Source of the DNA: Actinokineospora diospyrosa
GTDB lineage: Bacteria > Actinomycetota > Actinomycetes > Mycobacteriales > Pseudonocardiaceae
Direction of reading: 5' to 3'
Assembly (NCBI RefSeq): GCF_024171925.1
Contig: NZ_JAMTCO010000010.1
Span: forward strand, 348,194 to 412,193
DNA: 64,000 nucleotides
Shown here: piece after piece, positions 41,914-51,761 of the stretch
Layout of the letters: each line of letters starts with the position of its first letter
Numbering within the stretch: position 1 is the first letter of the stretch
Notes under the pieces: model-generated
Seen by the model: only the letters and a program-made list of their open reading frames with translations
What the model was told of the DNA's origin: nothing
Database searches by the model: none
Position numbers and translations under genes: made by a program

Positions 41914-43520
41914 AGCGCGCCATCGCGACCGCTTTAGCCGTCGCCGCCCTGGTGGCGGGGTGCTCGTCGGACGGGGAGCAGCCACCGGTCAACCCGGCCG
42001 AGCCCGGCCGGTTGCGGGTCCTTGCGGGCAGCGAGTTGGCTGACCTGAAACCGGTGCTGGACCAGGCAGCGCAGGCGACCGGCGTCCAGGTCGAGTTCAC
42101 CTTCACCGGCACCATCGAGGGCGCGGAGATCCTGGCCAGCGGGAAGGCCGACGGCCGCTTCGACGCGGTCTGGTTCTCGTCCAACCGCTACCCGCAGGCG
42201 CTGCCCGAGGCGGCGCGCAGGCTCGGCACCCAGACGAAGATCGCGACCTCACCGGTCGTGCTCGGCCTCTCCCGGGCGAAGGCGACCGAACTGGGCTGGG
42301 CGGACAAGCCGGTCACCTGGACCGACATCGCGCAAGCCGCGGCGGACAAGAAGTTCAGCTACGGCATGACCGACCCGTCCGCGTCGAACTCCGGGTTCTC
42401 CGCGCTGGTCGGCGTCGCCTCGGCGCTGGCGGGCACCGGGTCGGCGATCAGCGCGACCGAGATCAGCGCGGTCACCCCGCGGCTGAAGGGCTTCTTCGCC
42501 GCCCAGACCATGCGCGCGGGCTCCTCCGGCTGGCTGTCGGAGGCCTACCAGCGGCGCGCCACCGGCGAGGACCCTGGCGCGGAAGTCGACGGCCTGATCA
42601 ACTACGAATCGGTGCTGCTCTCGCTCAACGCGGGCGGCAAGCTCCCCGAACCGCTGACCCTGGTGTACCCCAGCGACGGCGTCGTCACCGCCGACTACCC
42701 GTTGACCGCGCTCAAGGACGCCCCGGAGCACGTCCGGGCCGACCACCGCAAGCTCACCGACTACCTGCGGGAGCCGGACGCGCAGCGGGAGATCATGTCC
42801 CGCACGCACCGCAGGCCCGCGGTACCCACGGTGGAGCTGACCAAGGACTTCACCGCGCAGACCCTGGTCGAACTGCCGTTCCCGGCCACCGAGCAGGCCT
42901 TCGACGCGCTGCTGATGGCCTACTTCGACGAGATCCGCCGCCCGTCGCGCACCGTGTACGTGCTCGACGTGTCCGGCTCGATGGACGGCGAGCGGATCAC
43001 GTCGCTGCGCGGCGCGCTGGTGGGGCTCACCGGCGCGAACAACGACCTGGTCGGCCGGTACCGGCGGTTCCACGGGCGCGAGGAGGTCACCTTCATCCCG
43101 TTCAGCGACCAGCCGCAGCAGCCGATCTCGTTCTCGGTGCCGGAGTCGAACCCGCAGGGCGAGCTCGACCGGATCAAGTCGGCCGCGGAGGGCTTGGACT
43201 CCAGCGGCGGCACGGCGATCTACACGAGCCTGGATCGCGCGTACCAACTGCTGCAGGCCCAACCGGACGACGGCAGGTTCACCTCGATCGTGCTGATGAC
43301 CGACGGGGAGAACAACAGCGGCCAGGACTACGCGGATTTCGAACGGGCGCAGGCGAACCGCGACGAGCGGCTCAAGGGCGTGCCGGTGTTCACGGTCCTG
43401 TTCGGCGAGGGCAACAAGGGCGAGATGGAGAACGTGGCGCGCCGCACCGGTGGGAAGGTGTTCGACGCGCGGGACACGGACCTGCAGCACGTGTTCCGGG
43501 AGATCCGTGGCTACCAGTGA
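41910..43520 (+). CDS. Substrate-binding and VWA domain lipoprotein
   Basis: 536 residues. Signal peptide with lipobox ALVAGCSSDG (C18). Residues about 30-320 form a bacterial extracellular solute-binding fold (FTFTGTIEGAEILASGKADG, MTDPSASNSGFSALVGVASA). Residues about 345-536 form a von Willebrand A domain with MIDAS motif DVSGSMDG, the Ser/Thr site in SSGGTAIYT and LMTDGENNSG. It is anchored outside the membrane, so the VWA domain may bind a metal-dependent partner or surface ligand. In the same overlapping operon as TelA and an XpaC-like membrane protein, it fits a stress or envelope complex. Confidence 0.9.
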   Translation: MKRAIATALAVAALVAGCSSDGEQPPVNPAEPGRLRVLAGSELADLKPVLDQAAQATGVQVEFTFTGTIEGAEILASGKADGRFDAVWFSSNRYPQALPEAARRLGTQTKIATSPVVLGLSRAKATELGWADKPVTWTDIAQAAADKKFSYGMTDPSASNSGFSALVGVASALAGTGSAISATEISAVTPRLKGFFAAQTMRAGSSGWLSEAYQRRATGEDPGAEVDGLINYESVLLSLNAGGKLPEPLTLVYPSDGVVTADYPLTALKDAPEHVRADHRKLTDYLREPDAQREIMSRTHRRPAVPTVELTKDFTAQTLVELPFPATEQAFDALLMAYFDEIRRPSRTVYVLDVSGSMDGERITSLRGALVGLTGANNDLVGRYRRFHGREEVTFIPFSDQPQQPISFSVPESNPQGELDRIKSAAEGLDSSGGTAIYTSLDRAYQLLQAQPDDGRFTSIVLMTDGENNSGQDYADFERAQANRDERLKGVPVFTVLFGEGNKGEMENVARRTGGKVFDARDTDLQHVFREIRGYQ

Positions 43521-44100
43521 CCGGGTCGTCCGCTACCTGGGATCGACCAAGAACCTCGTCGGCTGCGTCGCGGGCCTCGGCGGCGTCGGCCTGCACCTGA
43601 TCGGCTTCGCGGGCGCCTTCTGGCTGCCCGTGATCGCCGGGCTGTACCTGGTGGGCGCCCTGGCAGCCCCACCCGAACGCATCCACCTCGCCGTCGACCC
43701 GACCCAGGCAGCGACCCAACTGCGCGATGACCTGGACGCCCTGATGACCAAGGTCCGCGCCGAGTCCAAACGCATGCCCGACGGCGCCCTGGACCGGTTG
43801 GCCCGGGTGGACCGAGCCCTGGCCGCCGTCCTCGCCCGCCCCGACGCCCTAGCCGCCGACCCAGAAACCTCCCACGGCGTGACCCGGCTGGTGCGCGTGG
43901 ACGTGCCCCTTGCCGTGGAGACGTACCTGAACCTCCCCTGGTGGATCAGCGTCGCCAAACGCTCCGCGGCCAGCGAACTCCTGGCCCAACTGGAACTCCT
44001 CGAAGCCGACGCCGAGAAAGTCGCCGCCCACTTCTTCGCCGAAGACCTCCGCCGCCAGTCCGACCACACCCGCTACCTCCGCGACCGCGCCGAGGACTAG
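43507..44100 (+). CDS. XpaC-like membrane protein
   Basis: 197 residues. A hydrophobic hairpin near residues 14-45 (LVGCVAGLGGVGLHLIGFAG, then FWLPVIAGLYLVGAL) is followed by a helical cytosolic domain (AATQLRDDLDALMTKVRAES, RLARVDRALAAVLARPDAL, LETYLNLPWWI-type segment). This layout and the partnership with TelA fit the XpaC family. The GTG at 43507 overlaps the previous gene by 14 bp and follows GGGAG. Its end lies just before the repeat cluster, convergent with radA. The family name rests partly on context. Confidence 0.68.
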   Translation: MATSDRVVRYLGSTKNLVGCVAGLGGVGLHLIGFAGAFWLPVIAGLYLVGALAAPPERIHLAVDPTQAATQLRDDLDALMTKVRAESKRMPDGALDRLARVDRALAAVLARPDALAADPETSHGVTRLVRVDVPLAVETYLNLPWWISVAKRSAASELLAQLELLEADAEKVAAHFFAEDLRRQSDHTRYLRDRAED

Positions 44101-44110
44101 CCCACGGTTC

Positions 44111-44728
44111 TTCAAGATCGAGCGCACCGAGCAGCCCCCGAATCCAGCCTACCGAGCGGCTGCCGCATGACAGAAGGCTGAACCCGTCGCATGTGGATGG
44201 TCCGGGCCGTTGTGGACAGACCTTCTTGTGGCCCATCCCTTGCCTCATCCACAACCCCCGGGCTTGTCCACCGGCGCTCGGTTGGCCCGCATCGCGGCCA
44301 CAGATCCCAGTAGGCTGGATTCGGGGGCTGCCAATCGCGCCTTGATCTTGAACGGCCAGCACGCCATCCACAACCGCGCACACCATCCACAAGCCACCGC
44401 TCAAGCACCCATTCCGGCCGCCACTCCCGGTAGACTGGATTCGGGGGCTGCTCAGCGCACTCGATCTTGAAGAACAGCGCACCCCGCCGACCAGCCACCT
44501 CGGTAGACCAGGCTCGAGCGCCGCCGCGGCTTCAGGTGCGCCATCCACAGGCCGCGAACCAGCTACCTCAGCGGACCAGACTCCCCGGCTAGCCAGCACA
44601 CTCAACCCAACGACCGGTGCGTCATCCACAACCGCGCGCGCCATCCACAGGCCGACAGTGAGCCGCCCATTCCACCCGCCACCCTCGATAGACTGGATTC
44701 GGGGGCTGCTCAGCGCATTCGATCTTGA
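44111..44728. repeat. Cluster of four dispersed repeats between convergent genes
   Basis: A 42-bp consensus built on TAGACTGGATTCGGGGGCTG followed by CTCAGCGCACTCGATCTTGA occurs at 44310-44352, 44430-44471 and 44687-44728 on the plus strand. It also occurs inverted at 44111-44153. The two last copies are preceded by similar blocks containing CATCCACAACCGCGC, CCATCCACA and GCCCATTCC, so the whole unit is about 110 bp (44362-44471 and 44620-44728). A degenerate copy lies at 59822-59869, again between convergent gene ends. No gene is supported in 44101-44761. Confidence 0.88.
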
Positions 44729-44761
44729 GGTCGGCGCACCACGCTCTTGACCGAAGCGGAC

Positions 44762-46120
44762 CTAGCCGCGCAGGACCTGCAGGTTGTTCATCGCCGAAGC
44801 CAGGTCGCCGACGACGCGGGCTTCGATGCCCTCTGGCAGCTCGCCCGAATCGGGCGGTATCAACGCCTTCGTGAAGCCCAGCCGCGCGGCCTCGGTCAGC
44901 CGGGCCCGGACCCCGGACACCCGGCGCACCTCACCGGCGAGGCCGACCTCCCCCAGCACCACCAAGTCGTGCGGCAGCGCCACATCCCGCGCAGCCGTCG
45001 CCACCGACAACGCGATAGCCAAGTCGGCAGCGGGCTCGGCGATCTTCATCCCGCCCACCGTCGCGGTGAACACGTCCGCGTCGCCCAGGCGGATCCCGCC
45101 TCGGCGTTCCAGGACGGCCAGGACCATCGCGACTCGGGCCGAGTCCAAACCGGACACTGCCCGGCGCGGGGTTCCCAAGTGGGACTTGGCGACCAGCGAC
45201 TGCACCTCACCCAGCAGCGGTCGCTTGCCCTCCACCGCCACCGTCACCGCGGTGCCCGCCACCCCGGTGTCCCGCCGGTTGAGGAAGAGCCCGGACGGGT
45301 CCGGGACGCCGATGATGCCGCCTTCGACCAACTCGAAGCAGCCGACCTCGTCCGCGGGGCCGAACCGGTTCTTCACCCCCCGCAGCAACCGCAGCGCCGA
45401 GTGCCGGTCCCCCTCGAAGTGCAGCACCACGTCGACCAAGTGCTCCAGGACCCGCGGCCCCGCGATCGACCCCTCCTTGGTCACGTGCCCCACCAGCAGC
45501 ACCGGCAGCCCGCGTTCCTTCGCCAGCGCCACCAACGCCGCCGTGACCGCACGCACCTGGGTCACGCCACCCGGCGCGCTGTCCACCGCGGGCGACGACA
45601 TCGTCTGGACCGAGTCCACCACCAGCAGCCCGGGCCGGACAGCGTCCACGTGCCCCAGCACCGCGGCGATGTCGCTCTCAGCGGCCAGGAACATCGCCTG
45701 GTGCACGTTGCCGGTGCGCTCGGCCCGCAGTCGCACCTGCCCGGCGGACTCCTCGCCGGTCACGTAGAGCGTCGGCCCGTACTCGCCGTCGCGGGCGGCC
45801 CAGCGGTAGGCGACTTCGAGGAGCAGGGTGGACTTCCCGACGCCCGGTTCGCCTGCCAGGAGGACGACCGCGCCGGGCACCAAACCGCCGCCCAGCACCC
45901 GGTCGAGCTCGGGCACACCGGTCTGGCGGGCCTTGGCGGCCTCGATGTCGACCTCGGCGATCGGGCGGGCGGGCGCGCTGGGCGCACCGGCCGCGACCTT
46001 GCTCCGGGGCGCGCCGACCTCTTCCAGGCTGCCCCAGGTCTGGCACTCCGGGCACCGGCCGAACCACTTGGCCACGGCGTGCCCGCACTCGGCACAGCGG
46101 TAGCTGGACTTGGTCACCAC
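44762..46120 (-). CDS. radA: DNA repair protein RadA
   Basis: 452 residues, the usual length. N-terminal zinc finger C9-x2-C12...C23-x2-C26 (CAECGH, CPECQTWG), RecA-like ATPase with Walker A GEPGVGKST (90-98), the RadA signature KNRFG (250-254) and a C-terminal Lon-protease-like domain (LDSARVAMVLAVLERRGGIR, ALSVATAARDVALPHDLVVL). RadA promotes branch migration in recombination. GTG start at 46120. An LpqE-like lipoprotein gene lies upstream on the same strand. The disA gene that often follows radA in mycobacteria is not here; a repeat cluster follows instead. Confidence 0.96.
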   Translation of the reverse strand: MVTKSSYRCAECGHAVAKWFGRCPECQTWGSLEEVGAPRSKVAAGAPSAPARPIAEVDIEAAKARQTGVPELDRVLGGGLVPGAVVLLAGEPGVGKSTLLLEVAYRWAARDGEYGPTLYVTGEESAGQVRLRAERTGNVHQAMFLAAESDIAAVLGHVDAVRPGLLVVDSVQTMSSPAVDSAPGGVTQVRAVTAALVALAKERGLPVLLVGHVTKEGSIAGPRVLEHLVDVVLHFEGDRHSALRLLRGVKNRFGPADEVGCFELVEGGIIGVPDPSGLFLNRRDTGVAGTAVTVAVEGKRPLLGEVQSLVAKSHLGTPRRAVSGLDSARVAMVLAVLERRGGIRLGDADVFTATVGGMKIAEPAADLAIALSVATAARDVALPHDLVVLGEVGLAGEVRRVSGVRARLTEAARLGFTKALIPPDSGELPEGIEARVVGDLASAMNNLQVLRG

Positions 46121-46168
46121 TCAGCGCACGCTAGCGCGCGGCACCGACAAGACCGGAACCCGACGAGA

Positions 46169-46885
46169 TCAGTGCTCGCCCGCGGCGTGCTCCTCGCGCG
46201 GCCCGTTAGGGGCGGCGACCGGGATGTTGACGGTGACCGGACCGGCCTTCTCGAACACGAAGGTCACCGGCACGTTCTTGCCCGGGTAGACCTTGTCGGC
46301 GAGTCCCTTGAGGACGATCTCCAGCTTGCCCAGCTGCACCTTGGTGGTGGTCGTGGTGGGCGTCACCGAGGTGGCGGCGACCGAGCTGGAGGTCGTGCTG
46401 GGGGCGCCGGAGGTGGGCTTGCCCGCGGACGTGGCCGAGGTCGGCGCGACCGTGGTCGTAGTGGTCGGCGTCGGCGTCGTAGGCGCGCTGGACTTGCCGT
46501 CAGTCTCTTCGCCTGCCTTGCCGACGACGAGGGCCACGCCGCCGGGCAGCGCGGTGTCGCCAACGAGCTCGACCTCGGCGGCCAGCGGGCTGGTGACCTC
46601 GACGAGCTTGTCCGCGGTGCCACCGATGTTGACGATCGACAGCGAGAGCGGGGCGTCGGCGCCCTTGGCGTAGTGGCCCGCCTCGGGGTACGCGAGGACG
46701 GCGTCGCGCAGCGCGACCTGGCCGGTCTGGGCGAGCGCGCCGTTGACCGCGGGCAGCTGCGAGTCGGTCTGGGTGATCTGGCCGGAGCTGCACGCGGCGG
46801 TCGCCAGGACGGCGGCGATACCGAGGCCCAACACGGCCGGGGCGAGGCGCAGCCTGCCGGTCGAGTTCTGCTGTGCACGGCTCAC
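46169..46885 (-). CDS. Putative lipoprotein, LpqE-like
   Basis: 238 residues. Signal peptide with lipobox VLATAACSSG. A domain with QLPAVNGALAQTGQVALRDA, LSIVNIGGTADKLVEVTSPL and a later LGKLEIVLKGLADKVYPGKN...VPVTFVFEKAGPVTVNIPVA resembles copper-chaperone (PCuAC-like) folds. A Ser/Thr/Ala/Pro-rich insertion of about 50 residues (about 132-182) separates the two halves. In mycobacteria lpqE lies between carD and radA, as here, and this supports the name. No Met/His copper ligands are obvious, so a copper role is unproven. Start ATG/GTG at 46885, divergent from carD. Confidence 0.75.
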   Translation of the reverse strand: MSRAQQNSTGRLRLAPAVLGLGIAAVLATAACSSGQITQTDSQLPAVNGALAQTGQVALRDAVLAYPEAGHYAKGADAPLSLSIVNIGGTADKLVEVTSPLAAEVELVGDTALPGGVALVVGKAGEETDGKSSAPTTPTPTTTTTVAPTSATSAGKPTSGAPSTTSSSVAATSVTPTTTTTKVQLGKLEIVLKGLADKVYPGKNVPVTFVFEKAGPVTVNIPVAAPNGPREEHAAGEH

Positions 46886-47214
46886 GGGGGCTCCTGCGTC
46901 GCTAGCGGACTTTCACCTACCGGCTCAGGAGCCTAGCCGGGACGGGCCAACGGGCCCGCGCGTGGGCGCACAATCACCCTTCGGATGTCACCACGATCAC
47001 GTGGCCGCCCCCCGCCACCGCGCCGGTGGGCCAATTGCGAGATCCACTTCCCCGCTGACCCGCGCCAATGGGCGGCTGAGTACGCGCCCGGAGCACTTGT
47101 CAACCCCCGACTGTTCCCTGATGTGGCCCTTGACCTGCACAGACGTTCACACGCTCATCTCCTGGGCGGTGCGACTCGTGTTAAGCTTGGCGTAGCGAAA
47201 GGGGCAGAGGACAC
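46886..47214. promoter_or_regulatory. Divergent promoter region between the lpqE-like gene and carD
   Basis: 329 bp without a gene. GCTCAGGAGCCTAGCC near 46924 is partly palindromic. On the carD side TTGACC at about 47130 could be a -35 element, with ACTCGTGTTAAGCTT near 47170-47185 as a possible second promoter. The carD ribosome-binding site is the AAAGGGG/AGAGGA stretch near 47199-47212. No experimental support. Confidence 0.4.
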
Positions 47215-47706
47215 ATGGTTTTCAAGGTCGGAGAGACCGTCGTCTACCCGCACCACGGTGCCGCACTCATCGAAGCGATCGAGACCCGCGTGATCAAGGG
47301 CGAGGAGAAGAAGTACCTCGTCCTCAAGGTCGCGCAGGGTGACCTCACCGTCCGCGTCCCCGCAGACAACGCCGAGATCGTCGGCGTGCGGGACGTCGTG
47401 GGTCAAGAGGGCCTCAACCGCGTGTTCGACGTGCTGCGCGCTCCGCACACCGAGGAGCCGACCAACTGGTCGCGTCGGTACAAGGCCAACCTGGAGAAGC
47501 TCGCCTCGGGCGATGTGAACAAGGTTGCCGAAGTGGTGCGGGACCTCTGGCGGCGGGAGAAGGACCGTGGCCTGTCCGCCGGTGAGAAGCGGATGTTGGC
47601 CAAGGCGCGGCAGATACTGGTCAGCGAATTGGCGCTGGCCGAGGGCACCGACGAGGACAAGGCCGAGGTCCTGCTCGACGAGGTCCTGGCCACCGCGACC
47701 GTCTAA
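47215..47706 (+). CDS. carD: CarD family transcription regulator
   Basis: 163 residues, the standard length. N-terminal Tudor-like RNA polymerase interaction domain ([39 protein letters not shown]) and C-terminal helical DNA-binding domain ([20 protein letters not shown], ...[20 protein letters not shown]). CarD binds the RNA polymerase beta subunit and stabilises open complexes at rRNA and housekeeping promoters. ispD follows 62 bp downstream on the same strand, the order known from mycobacteria. Confidence 0.97.
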   Translation: MVFKVGETVVYPHHGAALIEAIETRVIKGEEKKYLVLKVAQGDLTVRVPADNAEIVGVRDVVGQEGLNRVFDVLRAPHTEEPTNWSRRYKANLEKLASGDVNKVAEVVRDLWRREKDRGLSAGEKRMLAKARQILVSELALAEGTDEDKAEVLLDEVLATATV

Positions 47707-47768
47707 CCTCCCAGGCACACCCGCACGTCCCGACCGGGCCACGGCGGAACGGCCCGACTGAGACGTGC

Positions 47769-48497
47769 ATGACACCCCAACCGGAGCGCACGACCACCCC
47801 CGAGCAGGTCAACGCCGTGGCGATCGTGCCTGCGGCTGGCCGAGGCGAACGCCTCGGCTTCGGGGTACCCAAGGCGCTGGTCCCCGTGCGGGGGACCGCT
47901 CTGCTCACCCATGCCGTGCGCGGCCTGCTCGACGCGGGCTGCGTACGGCATGTTGTGGTTGCGGCCCCGCCCACCGAGGTCGAGGGCACCGCTGAGCTGC
48001 TGCGGGCCGCCGGGTTGACCGCGGCCGTCGTGGCGGGCGGCGCGGACCGCACGGACTCGGTCCGGCGCGCGCTGCGGCACGTGGTCGAGATCATCCCGGA
48101 CGCCCGCGTGGTGCTGGTCCACGACGCGGCGCGCGCGTTCACCCCGGGAGCGGTCATCCGGTCGGTCGTGGCCGCCGTGGCCGCTGGCGCACCCGCTGTC
48201 GTGCCGGTGCTGCCGGTCGCCGACACCGTCAAACAGGTTGATCCGGCGGGTACGGTGCTCGCCACCCCCGACCGCGCCGCGCTGCGCGTGGTGCAGACCC
48301 CCCAGGGCTTCGACACGGCCACCCTGACCAGGGCTTATGCCGAGGCGGGCGATTCGGCGACGGACGACGCGGGGCTGGTCGAGCAGATCGGCGTGCCGGT
48401 CGCCACGGTGCCCGGCCACCACTATGCGATGAAAATCACAACCCCCTTTGACCTGGCGATTGCCGAATTCATCCTGTCGGCGGGAGAGGCTCCGTGA
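47769..48497 (+). CDS. ispD: 2-C-methyl-D-erythritol 4-phosphate cytidylyltransferase IspD
   Basis: 242 residues. Third step of the MEP isoprenoid pathway: CTP plus MEP gives CDP-ME. The CTP-binding loop is [20 protein letters not shown] (about 18-37). [34 protein letters not shown] and [16 protein letters not shown] are further IspD signatures. ATG at 47769. Its stop overlaps the ispF GTG by 4 bp, so the two MEP enzymes are coupled. Confidence 0.96.
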   Translation: MTPQPERTTTPEQVNAVAIVPAAGRGERLGFGVPKALVPVRGTALLTHAVRGLLDAGCVRHVVVAAPPTEVEGTAELLRAAGLTAAVVAGGADRTDSVRRALRHVVEIIPDARVVLVHDAARAFTPGAVIRSVVAAVAAGAPAVVPVLPVADTVKQVDPAGTVLATPDRAALRVVQTPQGFDTATLTRAYAEAGDSATDDAGLVEQIGVPVATVPGHHYAMKITTPFDLAIAEFILSAGEAP

Positions 48498-48958
48498 GAG
48501 TCGGGATCGGCACCGATGTTCACCCGATCGACGTAGACCGCGAGTGCTGGATCGCGGGTCTGCACTGGCCCGGCGTCCCCGGCTGCCTCGGCGACTCCGA
48601 CGGCGACGTCGCCGCGCACGCGCTGTGCGACGCCCTGCTGTCGGCCGCGGGCCTCGGCGACCTGGGCGCGGTGTTCGGCACCGGCGACCCGCGCTGGGCG
48701 GGCGCGCACGGGGTGGTGCTGCTCGGCGAGGTGCGGACCCGGGTCGAGGCGGCCGGTTTCCGGGTGGGCAACGCGGCGGTCCAGGTGATCGGGACGCAGC
48801 CCAAGATCGGCAAGCGGCGGGCGGAGGCCCAGGAGGTCCTGTCGGCGGCGGTGGGCGGGCCGGTCTCGGTGTCCGGGACGACGACGGACGGGCTCGGGTT
48901 GACGGGGCGCGGCGAGGGTATTGCGGCGGTCGCCACGGCGCTGTTGCTGGTGCAGTAG
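48494..48958 (+). CDS. ispF: 2-C-methyl-D-erythritol 2,4-cyclodiphosphate synthase IspF
   Basis: 154 residues. Cyclises CDP-ME 2-phosphate with release of CMP in the MEP pathway. Metal site D-x-H in GTDVHPID (residues 7-10) and the conserved histidine in [14 protein letters not shown]. It also has [26 protein letters not shown] and the substrate loop [22 protein letters not shown] start inside the ispD stop. Confidence 0.96.
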   Translation: MRVGIGTDVHPIDVDRECWIAGLHWPGVPGCLGDSDGDVAAHALCDALLSAAGLGDLGAVFGTGDPRWAGAHGVVLLGEVRTRVEAAGFRVGNAAVQVIGTQPKIGKRRAEAQEVLSAAVGGPVSVSGTTTDGLGLTGRGEGIAAVATALLLVQ

Positions 48959-49143
48959 TCAGCGGCTGCTCCGTCCGGCGGCTGCCTGTGTGAGGGCCCT
49001 CGGTGGCGCCTCAACAAGCGGGCTTTGAGCGGGGGTGCACGCGCAGGGCTCTGCGGATCCCTGAATCCCTTGCGAAGCACCCGTGTCACCTGCTGGTTCT
49101 CACCGGTTGAGCAGGCAGTGGCGGTCGGCCGTACGTTCTGGGC

Positions 49144-49536
49144 ATGGCACCAGCACTGTCCGAGGGCGCCCAGGCCCTCCTCGACGGACCCAATTTCGCC
49201 ACCTTGGCGACGCTCAACCCGGATGGCAGCCCGCAGACCTCCGTGCTGTGGGTGCGCCGCGACGGGGACGACCTGTTGCTCTCCACGGTGGCGGGCAGGC
49301 AGAAGGAGAAGAACCTGCGGCGCGACCCCAGGGTGAGCGTCACGGTGATCAACAAGGACAACCCGTACAGCTACCTCGAGTTCCGCGGCGTGGCCACGCT
49401 GACCACCGAGGGCGGCCACGAGCTGATCAACGAGCTGTCGGAGAAGTACAGCGGCCAGCCCTACACCGGGGACACCCCGGACACCGTGCGGGTCGTGGTG
49501 CGCATCACACCGGAGCGGATCACCGGGCACGCGTAG
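49144..49536 (+). CDS. PPOX class F420-dependent (or FMN) oxidoreductase
   Basis: 130-residue split-barrel protein of the PPOX/FDOR-B type. LSEGAQALLDGPNFATLATL, LNPDGSPQTSVLWVRRDGDD, GRQKEKNLRRDPRVSVTVIN and NPYSYLEFRGVATLTTEGG follow the family from strand to strand. The KNLRRDPRVSVTV segment binds the cofactor phosphate. The reaction is unknown. ATG at 49144, with 185 bp of non-coding DNA after ispF; the HAD gene follows 11 bp later. Confidence 0.88.
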   Translation: MAPALSEGAQALLDGPNFATLATLNPDGSPQTSVLWVRRDGDDLLLSTVAGRQKEKNLRRDPRVSVTVINKDNPYSYLEFRGVATLTTEGGHELINELSEKYSGQPYTGDTPDTVRVVVRITPERITGHA

Positions 49537-49547
49537 CGACCTCTAGC

Positions 49548-50249
49548 GTGGACGCCGTGGGCATCCGCGGCGTCCTGCTGGACTTCTCCGGGACCCTGTT
49601 CCGCCTGGAACCGGGGACCGGGGCTGTCGACGGCCTGCACCAGCGGGACGGCAGCGCGCTCACCGCGGGGCGCTACGCGGACCTGCTGGCCCTGATGACC
49701 GTGCCGACCGGTGTCCCGGCGCACCTGCCCGCGGACCTGCACGACGCCTGGCACCGCCGTGACCTCGACCCCGAGGTGCACCGCGCCGCCTACCAGGCCT
49801 CCCTCTCGCACTCCGACCTCGGCCTGGCCGAGGGGGTCGCCGCACAGCTGTACGACCTGATGCTGGCGCCGTCGTCGTGGCACCCCTACCCGGACACCGA
49901 GGCCGCCCTGCGCCTGCTGCGCGCGAAGGGCCTGCCGGTGGCCGTGGTCAGCAACATCGCCTGGGACATCCGCGACACGTTCGCGCACCGGGGCCTGGCC
50001 GACCTGGTCGACGCGTACGTCCTGTCGTACGCGGTCGGCGTGGTGAAGCCGGACGCCAAGATCTTCGAGATCGCCTGCGAGCGGCTCGGCGTCGCGCCCG
50101 CCGAGGCGCTGATGATCGGTGACAGCGCGGAGGCCGATGGGGCGGCCGCGGCGCTCGGCTGTCGATTCGAGCGGGTGGAGCCGCAGGCGACCGCGAATCG
50201 CCCGGACGCGCTGCTCGGCGCGTTGCGCACGCACGGGATCGCGGACTAA
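49548..50249 (+). CDS. HAD superfamily hydrolase, subfamily IA
   Basis: 233 residues. HAD motif [11 protein letters not shown] (aspartate nucleophile; the usual second Asp position reads Ser), motif [17 protein letters not shown], motif III lysine in [17 protein letters not shown], motif [16 protein letters not shown]. Motif I is D-F-S-G-T rather than D-x-D-x-T, which may reduce or alter phosphatase activity. GTG at 49548 or 49557; neither has a clear ribosome-binding site, and the gap of 11 bp suggests coupling to the PPOX gene. Confidence 0.85.
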   Translation: MDAVGIRGVLLDFSGTLFRLEPGTGAVDGLHQRDGSALTAGRYADLLALMTVPTGVPAHLPADLHDAWHRRDLDPEVHRAAYQASLSHSDLGLAEGVAAQLYDLMLAPSSWHPYPDTEAALRLLRAKGLPVAVVSNIAWDIRDTFAHRGLADLVDAYVLSYAVGVVKPDAKIFEIACERLGVAPAEALMIGDSAEADGAAAALGCRFERVEPQATANRPDALLGALRTHGIAD

Positions 50250-50374
50250 GAAGCCACGCGAGCGGGTGCGGTGACCGGCAGCAACCGGCCACTACCCAAA
50301 CCGGGCACGGGTGGGCGATGCGTGACCCGTACCATTTCCCCCAACCAACGCTGTGCTCCCACCAGGAGATAGTC

Positions 50375-51760
50375 GTGTCCCTGCACATCTACGACAGCGC
50401 GAGCCGCACCTCGCGCCCGTTCGCGCCACTGACCCCCGGGATCGCCTCGATCTACGTCTGCGGTGCGACGGTGCAGGGCGTCCCGCACATCGGGCACGTG
50501 CGCAGCGGCCTCAACTTCGACGTAGTGCGCCGCTGGCTCGCCCATGGCGGCCTCGACGTGCGCTTGGTGCGCAACGTCACCGACATCGACGACAAGATCC
50601 TGGTGAAGGCCGCGGATGCGGGCAGGCCGTGGTGGGAGTGGGCCGCGACCCACGAGCGGGCCTTTGACTCTGCCTACGACGCTCTGGGCTGCCTTCCGCC
50701 GTCTGTGTCGCCGCGCGCGACTGGTCACGTCACGCAGATGATCGAGCTGATGCAGCGGCTCATCGACGACGGGCACGCCTACGCCTCCGGTGGCGACGTC
50801 TACTTCTCCGTCTCCTCTTACGCTGCCTACGGCGAATTGTCGGGCGCGAAGCTTGACGAGGTGCAGCAAGGCGAGTCTGCCGCGCAGTGCAAGGTCGACC
50901 CGCGTGACTTCACGTTGTGGAAGTCGGCGAAGCCGGGCGAGCCGTCCTGGCCGACCCCGTGGGGCAACGGCAGGCCCGGCTGGCACCTGGAGTGCTCGGC
51001 CATGGCCCGCACCTACCTCGGCGCCGAGTTCGACATCCACGGCGGCGGGATCGACCTGGTGTTCCCGCACCACGAGAACGAGCAGGCCCAGTCGCGGGCC
51101 GCCGGTGACGGGTTCGCCCGGTACTGGATGCACAACGCGTGGGTCACCATGAGCGGCGAGAAGATGTCGAAGTCGCTGGGCAACGTGGTGTCGATCCCGG
51201 AGATGCTGAACCGGGTGCGCGCCCAGGAACTGCGGTACTACCTGGTCGGGCCGCACTACCGGTCGACCATCGAGTACTCCGAGGCCGCGCTCGAGGAGTC
51301 GGTGCGCGCGTTCGGCCGGATCGAGGCCTTCGTGCGCAAGGTCGTCCAGCGGACCGGGGTGGTGGCCCCCGGCTCGGTGAGCGCGGAGTTCGCCGCCGCG
51401 ATGGACGACGACCTGTCCACCCCGGCCGCGCTGGCCGCGGTGCACAACCAGGTCCGGCACGGCAACTCCGCGCTGGACTCCGGCGACGACACCGCGGCGC
51501 GCGCCGCCGCGTCGTCGGTGCGCGCGATGACCGGGGTGCTCGGGCTCGACCCGCTGCTGTGGGCCGAGGACACACCGGGCGAGGGCGGGGTGCTGCAGGC
51601 GTTGACCGCGTTGGTCGACGGGCTGCTCGAGCAGCGGACCCAGGCCCGCGCCGATCGCGACTTCGCGCTCAGCGACGCGATCCGAGACCGTCTGCTGCAC
51701 GCGGGCGTCGCCGTCGAGGACACCCCCGGCGGTCCACAGTGGACAGTGAAGGACAGCTGA
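50375..51760 (+). CDS. cysS: Cysteine--tRNA ligase CysS
   Basis: 461 residues. Class I synthetase. Zinc ligand in [13 protein letters not shown] box [19 protein letters not shown] with the second zinc cysteine, [11 protein letters not shown] and KMSKS box [10 protein letters not shown]. The paralogue MshC (mycothiol synthesis) is shorter, and the position between ispF and rlmB matches the housekeeping cysS of mycobacteria. The GTG at 50375 follows AGGAGAT; the open frame upstream to 50318 is not used. rlmB begins one base after its stop. Confidence 0.95.
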   Translation: MSLHIYDSASRTSRPFAPLTPGIASIYVCGATVQGVPHIGHVRSGLNFDVVRRWLAHGGLDVRLVRNVTDIDDKILVKAADAGRPWWEWAATHERAFDSAYDALGCLPPSVSPRATGHVTQMIELMQRLIDDGHAYASGGDVYFSVSSYAAYGELSGAKLDEVQQGESAAQCKVDPRDFTLWKSAKPGEPSWPTPWGNGRPGWHLECSAMARTYLGAEFDIHGGGIDLVFPHHENEQAQSRAAGDGFARYWMHNAWVTMSGEKMSKSLGNVVSIPEMLNRVRAQELRYYLVGPHYRSTIEYSEAALEESVRAFGRIEAFVRKVVQRTGVVAPGSVSAEFAAAMDDDLSTPAALAAVHNQVRHGNSALDSGDDTAARAAASSVRAMTGVLGLDPLLWAEDTPGEGGVLQALTALVDGLLEQRTQARADRDFALSDAIRDRLLHAGVAVEDTPGGPQWTVKDS

Positions 51761-51761
51761 C

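Noticed and set aside
44111-44728. Possible CRISPR or IS remnant
   Set aside because: Repeat spacing is irregular, one copy is inverted, and there is no transposase or cas gene.
44747-46936. 729-codon open frame on the plus strand
   Set aside because: It is antisense to radA and the LpqE-like gene and has no recognisable domain.
50375-51760. MshC (mycothiol ligase) instead of CysS
   Set aside because: The length, intact KMSKS region and the ispF-rlmB neighbourhood fit cysS; MshC is shorter.
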